A stretch of DNA of 64,000 bases from JBFGCA01 sp041567315 (lineage in GTDB: Bacteria; Acidobacteriota; Thermoanaerobaculia; Multivoradales; JAHEKO01), in assembly GCA_041567315.1 (NCBI GenBank), contig JBFGCA010000007.1, positions 1 through 64,000 of the forward strand, in the 5' to 3' direction. This document shows, piece after piece, positions 16,804-25,474 of this stretch; positions within the stretch are counted from its first letter, which is position 1, and each line of letters begins with the position of its first letter. The notes below the pieces were generated by a model. The model did no database searches and was not told the origin of the DNA. It saw only the letters and a list, made by a program, of their open reading frames with translations. The position numbers and the translations under genes were made by a program.

Positions 16804-16954
16804 GGCCCCTCCGGGGATGGAGCGATCGGGCCCGAGATCGCCCCGGAGGCAACGTTAGCCACCAACGCCGGCCGGCGCGCCGTCCAACGGGGTAGCCCGC
16901 ACCCGACCCGCAGTACCGGCCGGCGGCCACCCCGGGGAGCCGCGTCATCCGGGT

Positions 16955-16990
16955 GGCGGCATGGCGACGCGGCGACGCCGGGATGCCGCC
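16955..16990 (-). terminator. Possible hairpin terminator after the SRPBCC gene
   Basis: GGCGGCAT (16955-16962) and ATGCCGCC (16983-16990) form an 8-bp stem with a 20-nt loop directly downstream of the minus-strand gene ending at 17013 and before the kinase gene. There is no U-tract, so termination is a guess. Confidence 0.25.
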
Positions 16991-17012
16991 CGACCGCCGG
17001 CCGGGTAATCAG

Positions 17013-17489
17013 CTAGTGCGCCGTCTCGCAGTACCGCTTGAGGTTCTCGAGCGAGCGCTCCAGGCACTGGGCCTCGAGCCGATCCACGACCTGGCGATCC
17101 TCGGGCCGCTCGATCATCGCCGACGGCACCCGGTAGTCCATGATCACGGTCAGCTCGGTGTCGCCGTTGACTGTCCGGTAGCTCCAGTCGCTCTCGCCCG
17201 ACAGCATCAGCAGGCAGCAGGCCCGGGTCACGGCGACGCGCTCGACCGGTCCGTCCACCTTCGAGTGCCAGTGGGCCTGACCGCCGCTCAGACGATCCTC
17301 GACGACCCGCTGGGTCAGCGGGAACGGCGCGCCGACCATCAGCGAGCGCGGGGCGCCGCCCGGCGACTCGAGGTTCGCCTCGTCGCTGATGCCGACGTAC
17401 CAGTCGGACCAGTGCTTGGGGTCGTGGGCCAGGCGGTAGACCTCGGTCAGGGGAGCGTGGATGCGGGTGGTTCGTTTCAGATGCGACAT
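17013..17489 (-). CDS. SRPBCC/START-like superfamily protein
   Basis: 158 aa. Starts MSHLKRTTRIHAPLTEVYRL with HDPKHWSDWYVGI, a typical polyketide-cyclase/SRPBCC opening (strand, helix-grip), and ends EAQCLERSLENLKRYCE, the long C-terminal helix of the fold. The fold binds hydrophobic ligands; the ligand is unknown. GGAGGT lies 8 nt before ATG 17489. Divergent from the multiheme cytochrome gene across about 390 bp. Confidence 0.75.
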   Translation of the reverse strand: MSHLKRTTRIHAPLTEVYRLAHDPKHWSDWYVGISDEANLESPGGAPRSLMVGAPFPLTQRVVEDRLSGGQAHWHSKVDGPVERVAVTRACCLLMLSGESDWSYRTVNGDTELTVIMDYRVPSAMIERPEDRQVVDRLEAQCLERSLENLKRYCETAH

Positions 17490-17878
17490 GGTCTTTACCT
17501 CCGGTGCGGGTCCGGGCGATGGGCCGGGGGCGCTTTCGCCGAACCTCCACAGGGCAAGAGCGATGCCACCGCCCCCGCCGGTCGAGGGCGCCCACAACTG
17601 ACTTTTTTTCAATGACTTACCTGTCAAGCGCCCTACGCGGCGAGCCTTCGGGTGTCGAGGGGTTCGACGCCGCCGGGGAAATTCTCGACAGCGGACGGGT
17701 AGGCCCTCGCTCGTTCGGGCCGAGTTGGGGCGCCGTTCGGGGGTGTGATAGACAAGGCTCTCTACGCGAGAGCAGGACAGGTTCGCGAGGGGTGCGTTCG
17801 CCGGCCCGGTGGGGCTGGGTGCCTCACGGCACCGAGCGCGGCGACCGGGGACGGAGGCGCCCCCGGCAAAGGGGAAAC

Positions 17879-20866
17879 ATGATGGAGAAGAGAACGTCGC
17901 CGTCCACTACATCGATTGCCGCCTGCCTGCTGGGCACGCTGCTGCTGGTCGCCTGCAACGGGCCCGGAGCCGATGCCATCGAATGCACGGGCCAGCTGCC
18001 CGCCGGCTGGGACGCCAACCTGCCGAGCGTCCTGATCGCCGGCGGCGAGGAGCGGTCGGCGGCGGTCTACAAGTTCGATCAGGGGCTCTACAACCTGCTC
18101 AACGACGACGACTACTCGACCTGGGCCCACGACCAGCAGGACTACCGCTGGACGGTCCACGGCTGGATCAGGATCTTCTACTCGCCGCCGGCCTGCGAGT
18201 GGCTGAAGGCCAACACCAACCGCGACGGCTCGCGCAAGGTGCCCAGCAGCCCGATGCCGGAGGGCGCCGTCATCGTCAAGGTCCAGTACGACGATGAAGA
18301 AAGCGCCAAGAAAGGGGACATCGGCTGGTGGACGACGATGACCAAGGACAGCCCGATGTCGCCGGACGGCTGGTACTGGTCGATCCACTTCCCCGGCACC
18401 CCACCCGATCCGCCGATCACGACGCTCGACCCGCAGACGACCGCCGCCAGCGCCGCCCTGCCGCCGACCGTCTTCGGCAAGAGCGACTGCGTCAACTGCC
18501 ACGGGTCGACGGTCAGCGCGTCGACCTACATCGACGCGGCCAACATCCTCGGCGGCGGGCCGACGCCGCCCGCGTCGGTCCCCCGGACAGCCATCGACTC
18601 GCCACACCGGAAGGCCCCCACCCTGCCGGTGGACAGCCAGAAGTTCGACAACGAGCCGCGGCTGGATTTCGCCAAGGTCTACGGCTTCTCGAGCGTCCCG
18701 GCGCTCACCGACGTCCGCACCCTGCCCGGCGAGGGGCTCGACCACGTTCCCGCGGGACCCGAGGCCACCAACCCGCACTTCGGGACCTCCGACTACTTCC
18801 TGACCTCGGACCAGTGCATCGGCTGCCACGACGCCACCTACAACACGGGCAGCCTGATGAAGGAAAGCCAGAAGTACCCCGTCTACCAACCGAACATGCT
18901 GTTCCCGCAGTATCCGCCGTCGGATGGGAATGAGCAACCGGAATGGCTCAAGAACGACAATATCGTCAACCTGTCGCCCTACGCGGAGGCGCACGCTTCG
19001 GTGATGGGCCTGGCCGGGCGCGACCCGATCATGCTCTCCCAGGTGGAGTACGAGGGCGTGGTGCACCCGACCCACAAGGCGACGATCGAGGACACCTGCT
19101 TCTCGTGCCACGGCGTGATGGGCGAGCGGCAGCTGAAGCGCGACAAGGGCGCGGACGCGCTGTTCAAGAAGGAGTACCTCTACGCCCACGACGGCGAGTA
19201 CGCCAAGTACGGCGCCCTGGCCCGCGACGGGATCTCGTGCACGGTCTGCCACCACATCGAGATCACCAAGCACGGTCTGGAGTTCGCGGAGACCTTCACC
19301 GGCAAGTTCGACGTCGGTCCGGCCAACCAGATCTACGGCCCGTTCGACGAGTCCGAGTACGTCGCGAAGGACCCCGACGACAACCTCACGATCCCGATGC
19401 GGAACACGCTGGGCGCGGTGCCGGTCCAGAGTCCCGCGATGCCCGACGGGGAGCTGATGCTCCAGTCGTCGAAGCTCTGCGGCTCGTGTCACACGGTGTT
19501 CCTCCCGGTCTACGCGGCCGACGGCACCCAGGTGGGGATGACCTACGAGCAGGCCACCTACCTGGAGTGGCTCAACAGCGACTACAACTACGAAGACCCC
19601 TACCGCCCGGGCGGCGGCGAGACGGCCAGGACCTGCCAGGACTGCCACATGCCCAGCACCTTCCACGCCGGCGACGCGGCCGACGCCGAGCTCGAGGCCA
19701 AGATCGCCAACACCGAGGACAACAGCTACTTCCAGGTCTTCCCGATGCCCACCCAGCTCGAGAACCTCGACCTGCCGGTCCGCCCGCTCGCCCGGCACGC
19801 CTTCCTGGGCATCAATCTGTTCGTCATGGAGATGTACCGGCAGTTCCTTGCGTTGCCGAAGGACGAGACAAACTCCAACAACTACATCCTCGGCGTGCGC
19901 ACCCAGGACCCGGAGACCGTCGGCAACGCCCAGGCGCCGCTCGACATCGCGCTCGACACCGCGGTGGACCAGGCGCGGGAGATCTCGGCCACCATCGAGA
20001 TCGCCTCGGCCAGCATGGACTCCAGGAAGCTGGCGGCGGCGGTCGAGGTCACCAACCTCACCGGCCATCACTTCCCGTCGGGGGTCGGCTTCCGGCGGGC
20101 GTTCGTCGAGCTCGCGGTGCGCGACGCGGGCGGCAACCTTCTCTGGGTGTCGGGCGGCACCGACGGCTTCGGCCAGATCCAGGGGCCCCGCGGCACCCTG
20201 CCGACCGAGTACTTCCGAGGTCCCGTCGGCAAACCGACCGGGTACGGCCAGTTCTATCAGCCCCACCACCAGACCATCACCCGCCGCGACCAGGTCCAGA
20301 TCTACGAGGAGCTGGTGCTCAGCCCCGAGCACCGGTTCACCACCAGCTTCCTGAGCCTCGAGGACCACATCAAGGACAACCGCCTGCAACCCAAGGGGTG
20401 GCAGGTCTTCGGACCGAACGTCGAGCTGTGGTGCGCCTGGACGCAGCACACCGCGCCCGAGGGGGCCGCCCAGAGCGACCCGGACTACGTCTACGATTCG
20501 TCCTGGGACCGCAACGTGTGCAAGGCCGGGGGACCCCCGGGAACGCATTCGCGCTCGACCGGCGCCGACCGGGTGGTCTACGAGATCCCGCTCTCCGACC
20601 TCGGTGGCAAGACGCCCGCCAGCGTGACCGCCACCCTCTACTACCAGGCGATCCCGCCCTACTATCTCGCCGAGCGGTTCAGCCTGCTGACGAAGTGGCG
20701 CAAGGCCAACCCGTCGGCGCCCTGGAGCGACGCCCCCTACCCCGAGGCGCTCCGGCTGCTCTACATGACCAGCAGCCTGGACACCTCGGCCAAGGTCGGC
20801 GACGACGCCCCGATCGCCAACTGGCGGATCCTGGTGGGCAGCGACAAAGCCATTCTCACGCGCTAG
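17879..20866 (+). CDS. Six-heme c-type cytochrome lipoprotein
   Basis: 995 aa. Signal peptide with lipobox-like LLVACNG, so a lipid-anchored exported protein. Six CxxCH heme motifs: CVNCH (from 204), CIGCH (313), CFSCH (407), CTVCH (454), CGSCH (534) and CQDCH (586). The C-terminal 350 residues lack hemes and read as beta-rich (VEVTNLTGHHFPSGVGFRRA, a motif common at the ends of multiheme cytochromes). Likely periplasmic or surface electron transfer; the acceptor is not readable. AAAGGGG precedes ATG 17879. Lies next to a heme-motif sensor kinase, which suggests a shared redox theme. Confidence 0.9.
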   Translation: MMEKRTSPSTTSIAACLLGTLLLVACNGPGADAIECTGQLPAGWDANLPSVLIAGGEERSAAVYKFDQGLYNLLNDDDYSTWAHDQQDYRWTVHGWIRIFYSPPACEWLKANTNRDGSRKVPSSPMPEGAVIVKVQYDDEESAKKGDIGWWTTMTKDSPMSPDGWYWSIHFPGTPPDPPITTLDPQTTAASAALPPTVFGKSDCVNCHGSTVSASTYIDAANILGGGPTPPASVPRTAIDSPHRKAPTLPVDSQKFDNEPRLDFAKVYGFSSVPALTDVRTLPGEGLDHVPAGPEATNPHFGTSDYFLTSDQCIGCHDATYNTGSLMKESQKYPVYQPNMLFPQYPPSDGNEQPEWLKNDNIVNLSPYAEAHASVMGLAGRDPIMLSQVEYEGVVHPTHKATIEDTCFSCHGVMGERQLKRDKGADALFKKEYLYAHDGEYAKYGALARDGISCTVCHHIEITKHGLEFAETFTGKFDVGPANQIYGPFDESEYVAKDPDDNLTIPMRNTLGAVPVQSPAMPDGELMLQSSKLCGSCHTVFLPVYAADGTQVGMTYEQATYLEWLNSDYNYEDPYRPGGGETARTCQDCHMPSTFHAGDAADAELEAKIANTEDNSYFQVFPMPTQLENLDLPVRPLARHAFLGINLFVMEMYRQFLALPKDETNSNNYILGVRTQDPETVGNAQAPLDIALDTAVDQAREISATIEIASASMDSRKLAAAVEVTNLTGHHFPSGVGFRRAFVELAVRDAGGNLLWVSGGTDGFGQIQGPRGTLPTEYFRGPVGKPTGYGQFYQPHHQTITRRDQVQIYEELVLSPEHRFTTSFLSLEDHIKDNRLQPKGWQVFGPNVELWCAWTQHTAPEGAAQSDPDYVYDSSWDRNVCKAGGPPGTHSRSTGADRVVYEIPLSDLGGKTPASVTATLYYQAIPPYYLAERFSLLTKWRKANPSAPWSDAPYPEALRLLYMTSSLDTSAKVGDDAPIANWRILVGSDKAILTR

Positions 20867-20963
20867 CGAAACCACGCGATCCGAGAGCTCTGTGGGGTCG
20901 AAAGCCGCACCACTGGTCGGCGCACCGAGAGGACGGAGGCCGCGCGCGGTATCCTCGGGAGCC

Positions 20964-21530
20964 ATGGGAGACTCGATCAGCGGTGCACTGGCGCCGATCG
21001 TCCTGCCCGACCCGGACGGCACCGAGATCCGGCTCGGCTCGCTGTGGGAGACGCGGCCGGCGGTGGTGGCGTTTCTCCGCCACTACGGCTGAATCTTCTG
21101 CCGCGAGCAGATCGCGCAGTTGCGCGGTCACGAAGCCGAGATCCGGGCGGCGGGCGCGTCGCTGGCGGCGATCGGCCTGGGCGACCGGCGCTACGCCGCC
21201 GCCTTCCGGGACGAGACCGGGATCTCGTTCCCGCTGCTGGTCGACGAGGAGCGCCGGGCCTACCGCGCCGCCGACCTGCCGTCGGCGAGCGTGCTCCACC
21301 TGGTGCGGAAGGACAACGTCCGCGCCCGCTCGCGGGCCCGCAAGGCGGGCCACTCCCAGCACCGCCTGGGGAGGAATCCCCTCCAGCTCGGCGGCAGCTT
21401 CGTCTTCGCCCCCGGCGACCGGGACCTCCACGTCCACCGGAGCGAGACCTTCGGCGACACCGCCGCCGTCGAAGACCTGCTGGCGGCCCTGCGCGAGGCG
21501 GGCGGGTCGGGGGCTCCACCAATCGCCTAG
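20964..21530 (+). CDS. Peroxiredoxin-like (AhpC/TSA_2) selenoprotein with in-frame UGA as Sec43
   Basis: 188 codons with an in-frame TGA at 21090-21092. Upstream reads MGDSISGALAPIVLPDPDGT and VVAFLRHYG; downstream continues in the same frame as IFCREQIAQLRGHEAEIRAA to the stop at 21528-21530. Homologues have FLRHxGCxFCREQ, so TGA replaces exactly the first Cys of the redox CxxC, giving U43-I-F-C46. This is the known pattern of UxxC thioredoxin-fold selenoproteins. The rest shows FPLLVDEERRAYRAADLP and GGSFVFAPGD. TATCCT (20950-20955) precedes the ATG by 8 nt. A premature stop is the alternative, but the frame stays intact for 146 codons. Confidence 0.82.
21102..21116 (+). promoter_or_regulatory. 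Candidate bacterial SECIS hairpin
   Basis: CGCGA (21102-21106), loop GCAGA, TCGCG (21112-21116): a perfect 5-bp stem whose loop begins with G, 15 nt after the UGA. Bacterial SECIS elements are short hairpins about 16-37 nt after UGA with a G near the start of the loop. A competing GCGCA/TGCGC hairpin follows. Confidence 0.5.
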
Positions 21531-21598
21531 CTGCCACGCCTGGCCGACGGGTAGCAGGTCAAGTCGTTGACCACCTGGCCGTGGGCCCGTCCGACTCG

Positions 21599-21976
21599 CT
21601 AGCAGGTGGAGTGGAAGAGGCCGCCGACCGGCTGGTCTCGCGCCAGCCGGTTGTAGAGCTCGACCGCCGCGCGGGTCTCCTCGACGTGGACCGCGATCCC
21701 ACGGCCGCGGAGTAGCTCGAGGGTCTCCGGGCAGACCTGGAGCGCCTGCTCCATCCCGCGGCTCAGGACGACCACCCGGGCGCCCCGCTCGAGCAGCTCC
21801 TCGACGTCGGCCGGCTGGATCCCCGGCACGTGCCGCGTGCCGGTCTCGCCCCAGTCCCACGCCCGCCCGCCGCCCGGGTAGAGTTTGAAGTCCTTGCCCC
21901 GCCCGAGGCCCTCGACCTCCATCCGGCCCCAGGAAAGAGCGGTCACGCGCGGTGAAGCCGCGACTGCCAGTGCCAC
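21599..21976 (-). CDS. Mth938-like (DUF498) domain protein
   Basis: 125 aa. VTALSWGRMEVEGLGRGKDF with KLYPGG and RHVPGIQPADVEELLERG, then VVVLSRGMEQALQVCPETLE and VELYNRLARDQPVGGLFHST follow the Mth938/NDUFAF3-like family closely. The family is found from archaea to mitochondrial complex I assembly factors; bacterial function is not settled. The start is uncertain: GTG 21976 is used, GTG 21946 is also in frame; neither has a clear ribosome site. It converges with the selenoprotein gene with a 68-bp gap. Confidence 0.78.
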   Translation of the reverse strand: MALAVAASPRVTALSWGRMEVEGLGRGKDFKLYPGGGRAWDWGETGTRHVPGIQPADVEELLERGARVVVLSRGMEQALQVCPETLELLRGRGIAVHVEETRAAVELYNRLARDQPVGGLFHSTC

Positions 21977-22093
21977 GGAACGGAAACTACCAACGCCCGG
22001 TCATCCGTAGCGGGTCGCGCCCACCACCCTCGTGGGTGGTGCGCTCTCCTCCGACGCTCGCGTACCCTGAAAAGAACAGGAGGGCCCCCCCGC

Positions 22094-23089
22094 GTGCGGA
22101 TCCTGGTCTACGGAGCCGGCAACATCGGCAGCCTCTATGCCGCCCTGCTCGCACGGTCGGGACAGGAGGTCTCCATCCTGGCGCGGGGAGCAAGGCTCGA
22201 CCAGCTCCGCGAGCGCGGCATCGAGCTCGAAGACGCGCTCAGCGGGTCCACGACGGTGACCTCGGTCACCGCAGTCGAGCGCCTGGACCCGCGAGAAGGC
22301 TACGACCTCGTCATGGTCATCGTGCCGAAGCAGCGCGTGCCCGAGGTGCTGCCGCGGCTCGCGGAGAACGACTCGACGCCGAGCGTTCTCTTCTTCGGCA
22401 ACAACGCCGCCGGCCCGGACGAGATGGTCGAGGCTCTGGGGCGTGAGCGCGTTCTCCTCGGCTTTCCCGGAGCCGCCGGCTTCCCCGCGGATCACGGCAT
22501 CCGCTACCTGATCACGTCGGCCCGCGAGCAGCCGACCACGATCGGCGAGCTCGACGGTGGGCGATCGCCGCGCATCCAGGCCATTGCCGCGGCACTCGGG
22601 GAAGCGGGCTTCCCGGTCGCGATCTCCTCGGACATGGACGCCTGGCTCAGGACCCACGCCGCGAAGGTCTCCCCCACCGTCCAAGCCCTCTACATGTCGG
22701 CCGGCGACCACCTGCGCATGGCGCGCACCCGCGACAGCCTCCTGCTGATGCTGCGCGCCATCCGCGAGGGCTTCCGGGTCCTGCGGCGGCTGGGCATTCC
22801 GATCGAGCCGCCAAACCATCGCCTGTTCGAGTGGATCCCCGAACCGGTCCTCCTCGCGGTGTTGCGGCGGATGCTCGCCAGCGACGCAGCCGCCGTCAAG
22901 ATCGGCCACGCCGCGGGCGCGCGCAACGAGTGGCAGACCATCGCCGACGAGTTCCGATCCCTGACGGCGAAAGCAGGGCTCCCGACGCCGGCCCTCGACC
23001 GCCTCCACCAGCACCTGGACCCGGCGGCCGAGCCCATCGCCGACGGATCAGATGAGATCCCGCCGAGCTGGAGCCTCCGCCCGCACTAG
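22094..23089 (+). CDS. Ketopantoate reductase-like (ApbA/PanE family) dehydrogenase
   Basis: 331 aa. N-terminal Rossmann motif MRILVYGAGNIGSLYAALLA; VLFFGNNAAGPDEMVEALG and LLGFPGAAG follow the family; the C-terminal helical domain begins near 200 (WLRTHAAKVSPTVQALYMSA). ApbA/PanE members reduce ketopantoate for pantothenate synthesis, but many such paralogues have other 2-oxo acid substrates; the normal KxxxN catalytic region is only partly recognisable (AKVSP), so I do not assign panE. GTG 22094 with AGGAGGG upstream. Confidence 0.78.
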   Translation: MRILVYGAGNIGSLYAALLARSGQEVSILARGARLDQLRERGIELEDALSGSTTVTSVTAVERLDPREGYDLVMVIVPKQRVPEVLPRLAENDSTPSVLFFGNNAAGPDEMVEALGRERVLLGFPGAAGFPADHGIRYLITSAREQPTTIGELDGGRSPRIQAIAAALGEAGFPVAISSDMDAWLRTHAAKVSPTVQALYMSAGDHLRMARTRDSLLLMLRAIREGFRVLRRLGIPIEPPNHRLFEWIPEPVLLAVLRRMLASDAAAVKIGHAAGARNEWQTIADEFRSLTAKAGLPTPALDRLHQHLDPAAEPIADGSDEIPPSWSLRPH

Positions 23090-23435
23090 CGCTCCACGTC
23101 GCCACCGTTCCCAGCGATCCTCGACCGGATCCCGAAAGCTTCGGACGCTCGGCCCGCACAACTGAACCCCATTCAGTGGGCGGGCCGCCAGGTTGGGACA
23201 GCGCGGTCGGTCTGAGGCCCAGAGGTTGCCCAAGCGCCAACCTGCCCCGGTTGGCCATGTCCCCACCTATATGGCCGGGAGTTCTTTCTACAACCCGAGC
23301 TGTAACCGGATCGCGCGCTCCAGGTCGTGCATGTCGGAGGCGTCGAGACGGCCGATCTCGCCGACGACGAGGGGGAGGAACTCAGGCCTCCCGACGAGAA
23401 GCCGTCGGCGGCGCGCCCCGGCGGCGGCGCTCGCC
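23090..23435. other. Intergenic region with a short repeat and a possible gene remnant
   Basis: 346 bp between convergent genes. Holds the family D repeat (23161-23201). On the minus strand 23285-23395 reads RPEFLPLVVGEIGRLDASDM followed by HDLERAIRLQLGL, which looks protein-like but has no start or ribosome site; it may be the end of a decayed gene. Nothing else seen. Confidence 0.35.
23161..23201. repeat. Short dispersed repeat, family D copy 2
   Basis: ACTGAACCCCATTCAG (23161-23176) and GTTGGGACAG (23192-23201), identical blocks to those at 10024-10039 and 10048-10057, with a spacer of different length and sequence. Confidence 0.55.
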
Positions 23436-24431
23436 TCAGGCGGCCGAAGGCAGCAGGGCGAGGCCGCGGAGGTTGCGGGGTGGCGTGGCGAAGGAAGCGA
23501 CGCGATCCCAGGTGCGGCCGCCGTCGGCGGAGCGGTGGAGGCCGCGCTCGTCGGCGGCCCAGAGCTCGCCGGGGGCGGCGTCGGCGGCGAGTAGCGGGGC
23601 GATGGTGTGGGGCGGGTCGGGCCAGCCGGCGGTGACGCGCTGCCAGGGTCCCGGCCCGGCCCGGCGCAAGAGCCGACCGTCGGCGCTGCCGGCAACGTAG
23701 GTTGAGCGCGGGCCGGTGGCGCCGGAGACCAGGACGACCTCGGGATCGCCGGGGTCGATTGCGACGCTGCGGAGGTAGCCCACCTCGAGGCCCTCCTCGG
23801 GTGACGCCCAGGTGGCGCCACCGTCGGTGCTCTCGAAGTAGCCGTCGCCGGCCGCGACCCGCAGCGTCTCGGGCCGGGCCGGATGAAGGGCCAGCTCGTG
23901 GGTGTCGTAGGGGCCGCCAGCCACGCGATCGCGCCAGCTCTCGCCGCCGTCGGCGGTGGTCACCAGGGCGCCCGCCTCGATCGCCACCCAGATCCGGCCG
24001 GGCTCCGATGGATGGCAGGCGATCCAGCGGACGTGGTGGGTGTCGGGGCGGGGCGGAAACGACCACTCGGACGACGAAGGCAGGCGCTCGAGCGCGTCCT
24101 GCCGCCGCCAGGTGCTGCCGCCGTCGTCCGAGCGCCAGACCGCGCTCGGCTCGGTGCCCGCCCAGACCCGGCCGGGTTGCGCCGGGCTCGCCGCGACCGC
24201 CGTGATCTCCTCGCCCGCCAGACCGACGAAGCCCCAGGTGGCACCCGCGTCGTCGCTGCGCGCCACGCCGCCCCCGGCGGTCCCGCACCAGGCGCGGCCG
24301 GCGACGGCCGGATCCGCCACGAGGCAGGTCGGCCGCTGGCCCGCCAGGCCGGCGGTCGCCGACGTCCGGCCCCTCCCGGTCTCGATCCTGAGGACCTCCC
24401 GGCCGGTGGCGACGAGGAGGGTGGCGCTCAC
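23436..24431 (-). CDS. BNR/Asp-box repeat beta-propeller protein
   Basis: 331 aa without signal peptide. At least five Asp-box turns are visible: RSDDAGATWGF, RSDDGGSTWRR, TTADGGESWRD, ESTDGGATWAS and RSADGGRTWDR, evenly spaced as blades of a sialidase/VPS10-type propeller. This geometry occurs in glycosidases, photosystem assembly factors and many uncharacterised proteins; no sialidase catalytic set is evident. GTG start at 24431 with TAGAGT nine nt upstream and no Shine-Dalgarno sequence. Confidence 0.75.
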   Translation of the reverse strand: MSATLLVATGREVLRIETGRGRTSATAGLAGQRPTCLVADPAVAGRAWCGTAGGGVARSDDAGATWGFVGLAGEEITAVAASPAQPGRVWAGTEPSAVWRSDDGGSTWRRQDALERLPSSSEWSFPPRPDTHHVRWIACHPSEPGRIWVAIEAGALVTTADGGESWRDRVAGGPYDTHELALHPARPETLRVAAGDGYFESTDGGATWASPEEGLEVGYLRSVAIDPGDPEVVLVSGATGPRSTYVAGSADGRLLRRAGPGPWQRVTAGWPDPPHTIAPLLAADAAPGELWAADERGLHRSADGGRTWDRVASFATPPRNLRGLALLPSAA

Positions 24432-24648
24432 GAGAGCGCGACTCTAACCCGGGCCGGGCTCGAACAGCGAGGGCGGCCGGGTCTACGAAGCGCTCGAGGC
24501 TCCGAGGTCACCTGGGCGCCCCCGCACGAGGACCTGCGAGGAACGGCACCGATCCGACCGGCCCGCAGGCCGGCCGGGCGATGCAACCGCAGGAAGCAGG
24601 AGGGGCCCACCCGCCCGGCCAGCCGGCCAGGTCGGGCGGCCCCGCGCG

Positions 24649-25341
24649 TCAGCTCGCCGCCGAGCGCCGGCGCGCCAGGACGAAGGCGCCGCTCGCCAGC
24701 AGCAGCAGGGCCAGAAGGGCCAGCCCCACCGGCGGGGTCGTCGGTGCCGGGTCGATCACGCCCGAGGAGTGGATCTCGAACTCCGGGTTCGGTCCGGCGC
24801 CAAGGAAGTCATAGACGGCGAGGGTGAAGACGCCCTCCGGCGGGCAGATGAAGTCCAGCCGCGGGTCCGCGAAATTCCCGCCGACGCCGCACGGGATGCC
24901 GAGGTCGTCGTCACCCGTGTCGAGGAGGGCGGATCCCCCGGGACACATGAAGGCACCCCAGCCCGCGTTGCTGGTCCCGCACAGATCCCCGGCGCAGGCG
25001 TGCGCGGCCGGATCCATGTCCATGGTGGTGCGGAAGATCTCGATCACCACCGGATCGCCCGGCGTGCAGGTGCCCCGGTAGTACTCGAAGTCGTCCGGGT
25101 TGTTGATGCTCCCCGACGGAGTGGTGAACGGGCCGAGACCGTTGCCGCACACGAAGTCGGTGTTCAGCAGGTCGGCGTCGCAGACGATGGGAATGCCCGA
25201 GGGCGCTTCGAGCGCGGGCATCTCCTTTTCGGTCTTCGGAGTCGGGCTGGGCTGGGCGAAGACACCGGCGGCCGTGCCCAGCAGCAGCGCCATCACCAGC
25301 AGTGAAACCCTCTGTCTCGTCCAGGGTCGGTCTCTTCTCAT
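24649..25341 (-). CDS. Secreted protein with C-terminal sorting-like signal
   Basis: 230 aa. Signal peptide (RVSLLVMALLLGTAAGVFAQ), a Cys-containing beta-rich body with paired cysteines (VCDADLLNTDFVCGNGLG, ACAGDLCGTS), and a tripartite tail: TTPPVGLALLALLLLASGAF followed by VLARRRSAAS. Short motif, hydrophobic helix and Arg cluster resemble exosortase/rhombosortase-type sorting tags (IPTL-CTERM-like), but no sortase is in the window. GGAGG lies about 10 nt before ATG 25341. The body is not recognised. Confidence 0.68.
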   Translation of the reverse strand: MRRDRPWTRQRVSLLVMALLLGTAAGVFAQPSPTPKTEKEMPALEAPSGIPIVCDADLLNTDFVCGNGLGPFTTPSGSINNPDDFEYYRGTCTPGDPVVIEIFRTTMDMDPAAHACAGDLCGTSNAGWGAFMCPGGSALLDTGDDDLGIPCGVGGNFADPRLDFICPPEGVFTLAVYDFLGAGPNPEFEIHSSGVIDPAPTTPPVGLALLALLLLASGAFVLARRRSAAS

Positions 25342-25474
25342 GGCTTCAGTTCCTCCATGCTCCCTCGGAACCCGATGGATTCGCGTCCCGCTTCCCTCCT
25401 CAGGCGACCGTGCCGCCTGACAACGCACTCATTCAACCGTCTGCATGTCTCCTATCACCGCCGGTCGCTCGATG

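Noticed and set aside
15107..16948. Long minus-strand frame extending the NtrC-type regulator upstream to 16948
   Set aside because: This part only shadows the histidine kinase in another frame; the regulator starts at GTG 15106 with AGGAGG upstream.
17591..17635. T-run after a GC-rich palindrome as a terminator
   Set aside because: It lies upstream of the minus-strand SRPBCC gene and has no convincing stem next to the T-run on either strand.
17762..21022. A very long open frame on the minus strand opposite the multiheme cytochrome
   Set aside because: Produced by GC-rich codon bias; its product is Arg/Gly/Val-rich without domain features, while the plus strand has a signal peptide and six heme motifs.
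23285..23395. Minus-strand coding fragment ending LQLGL*
   Set aside because: Looks protein-like but has no start, no ribosome site and is too short to identify; mentioned only as a possible remnant.
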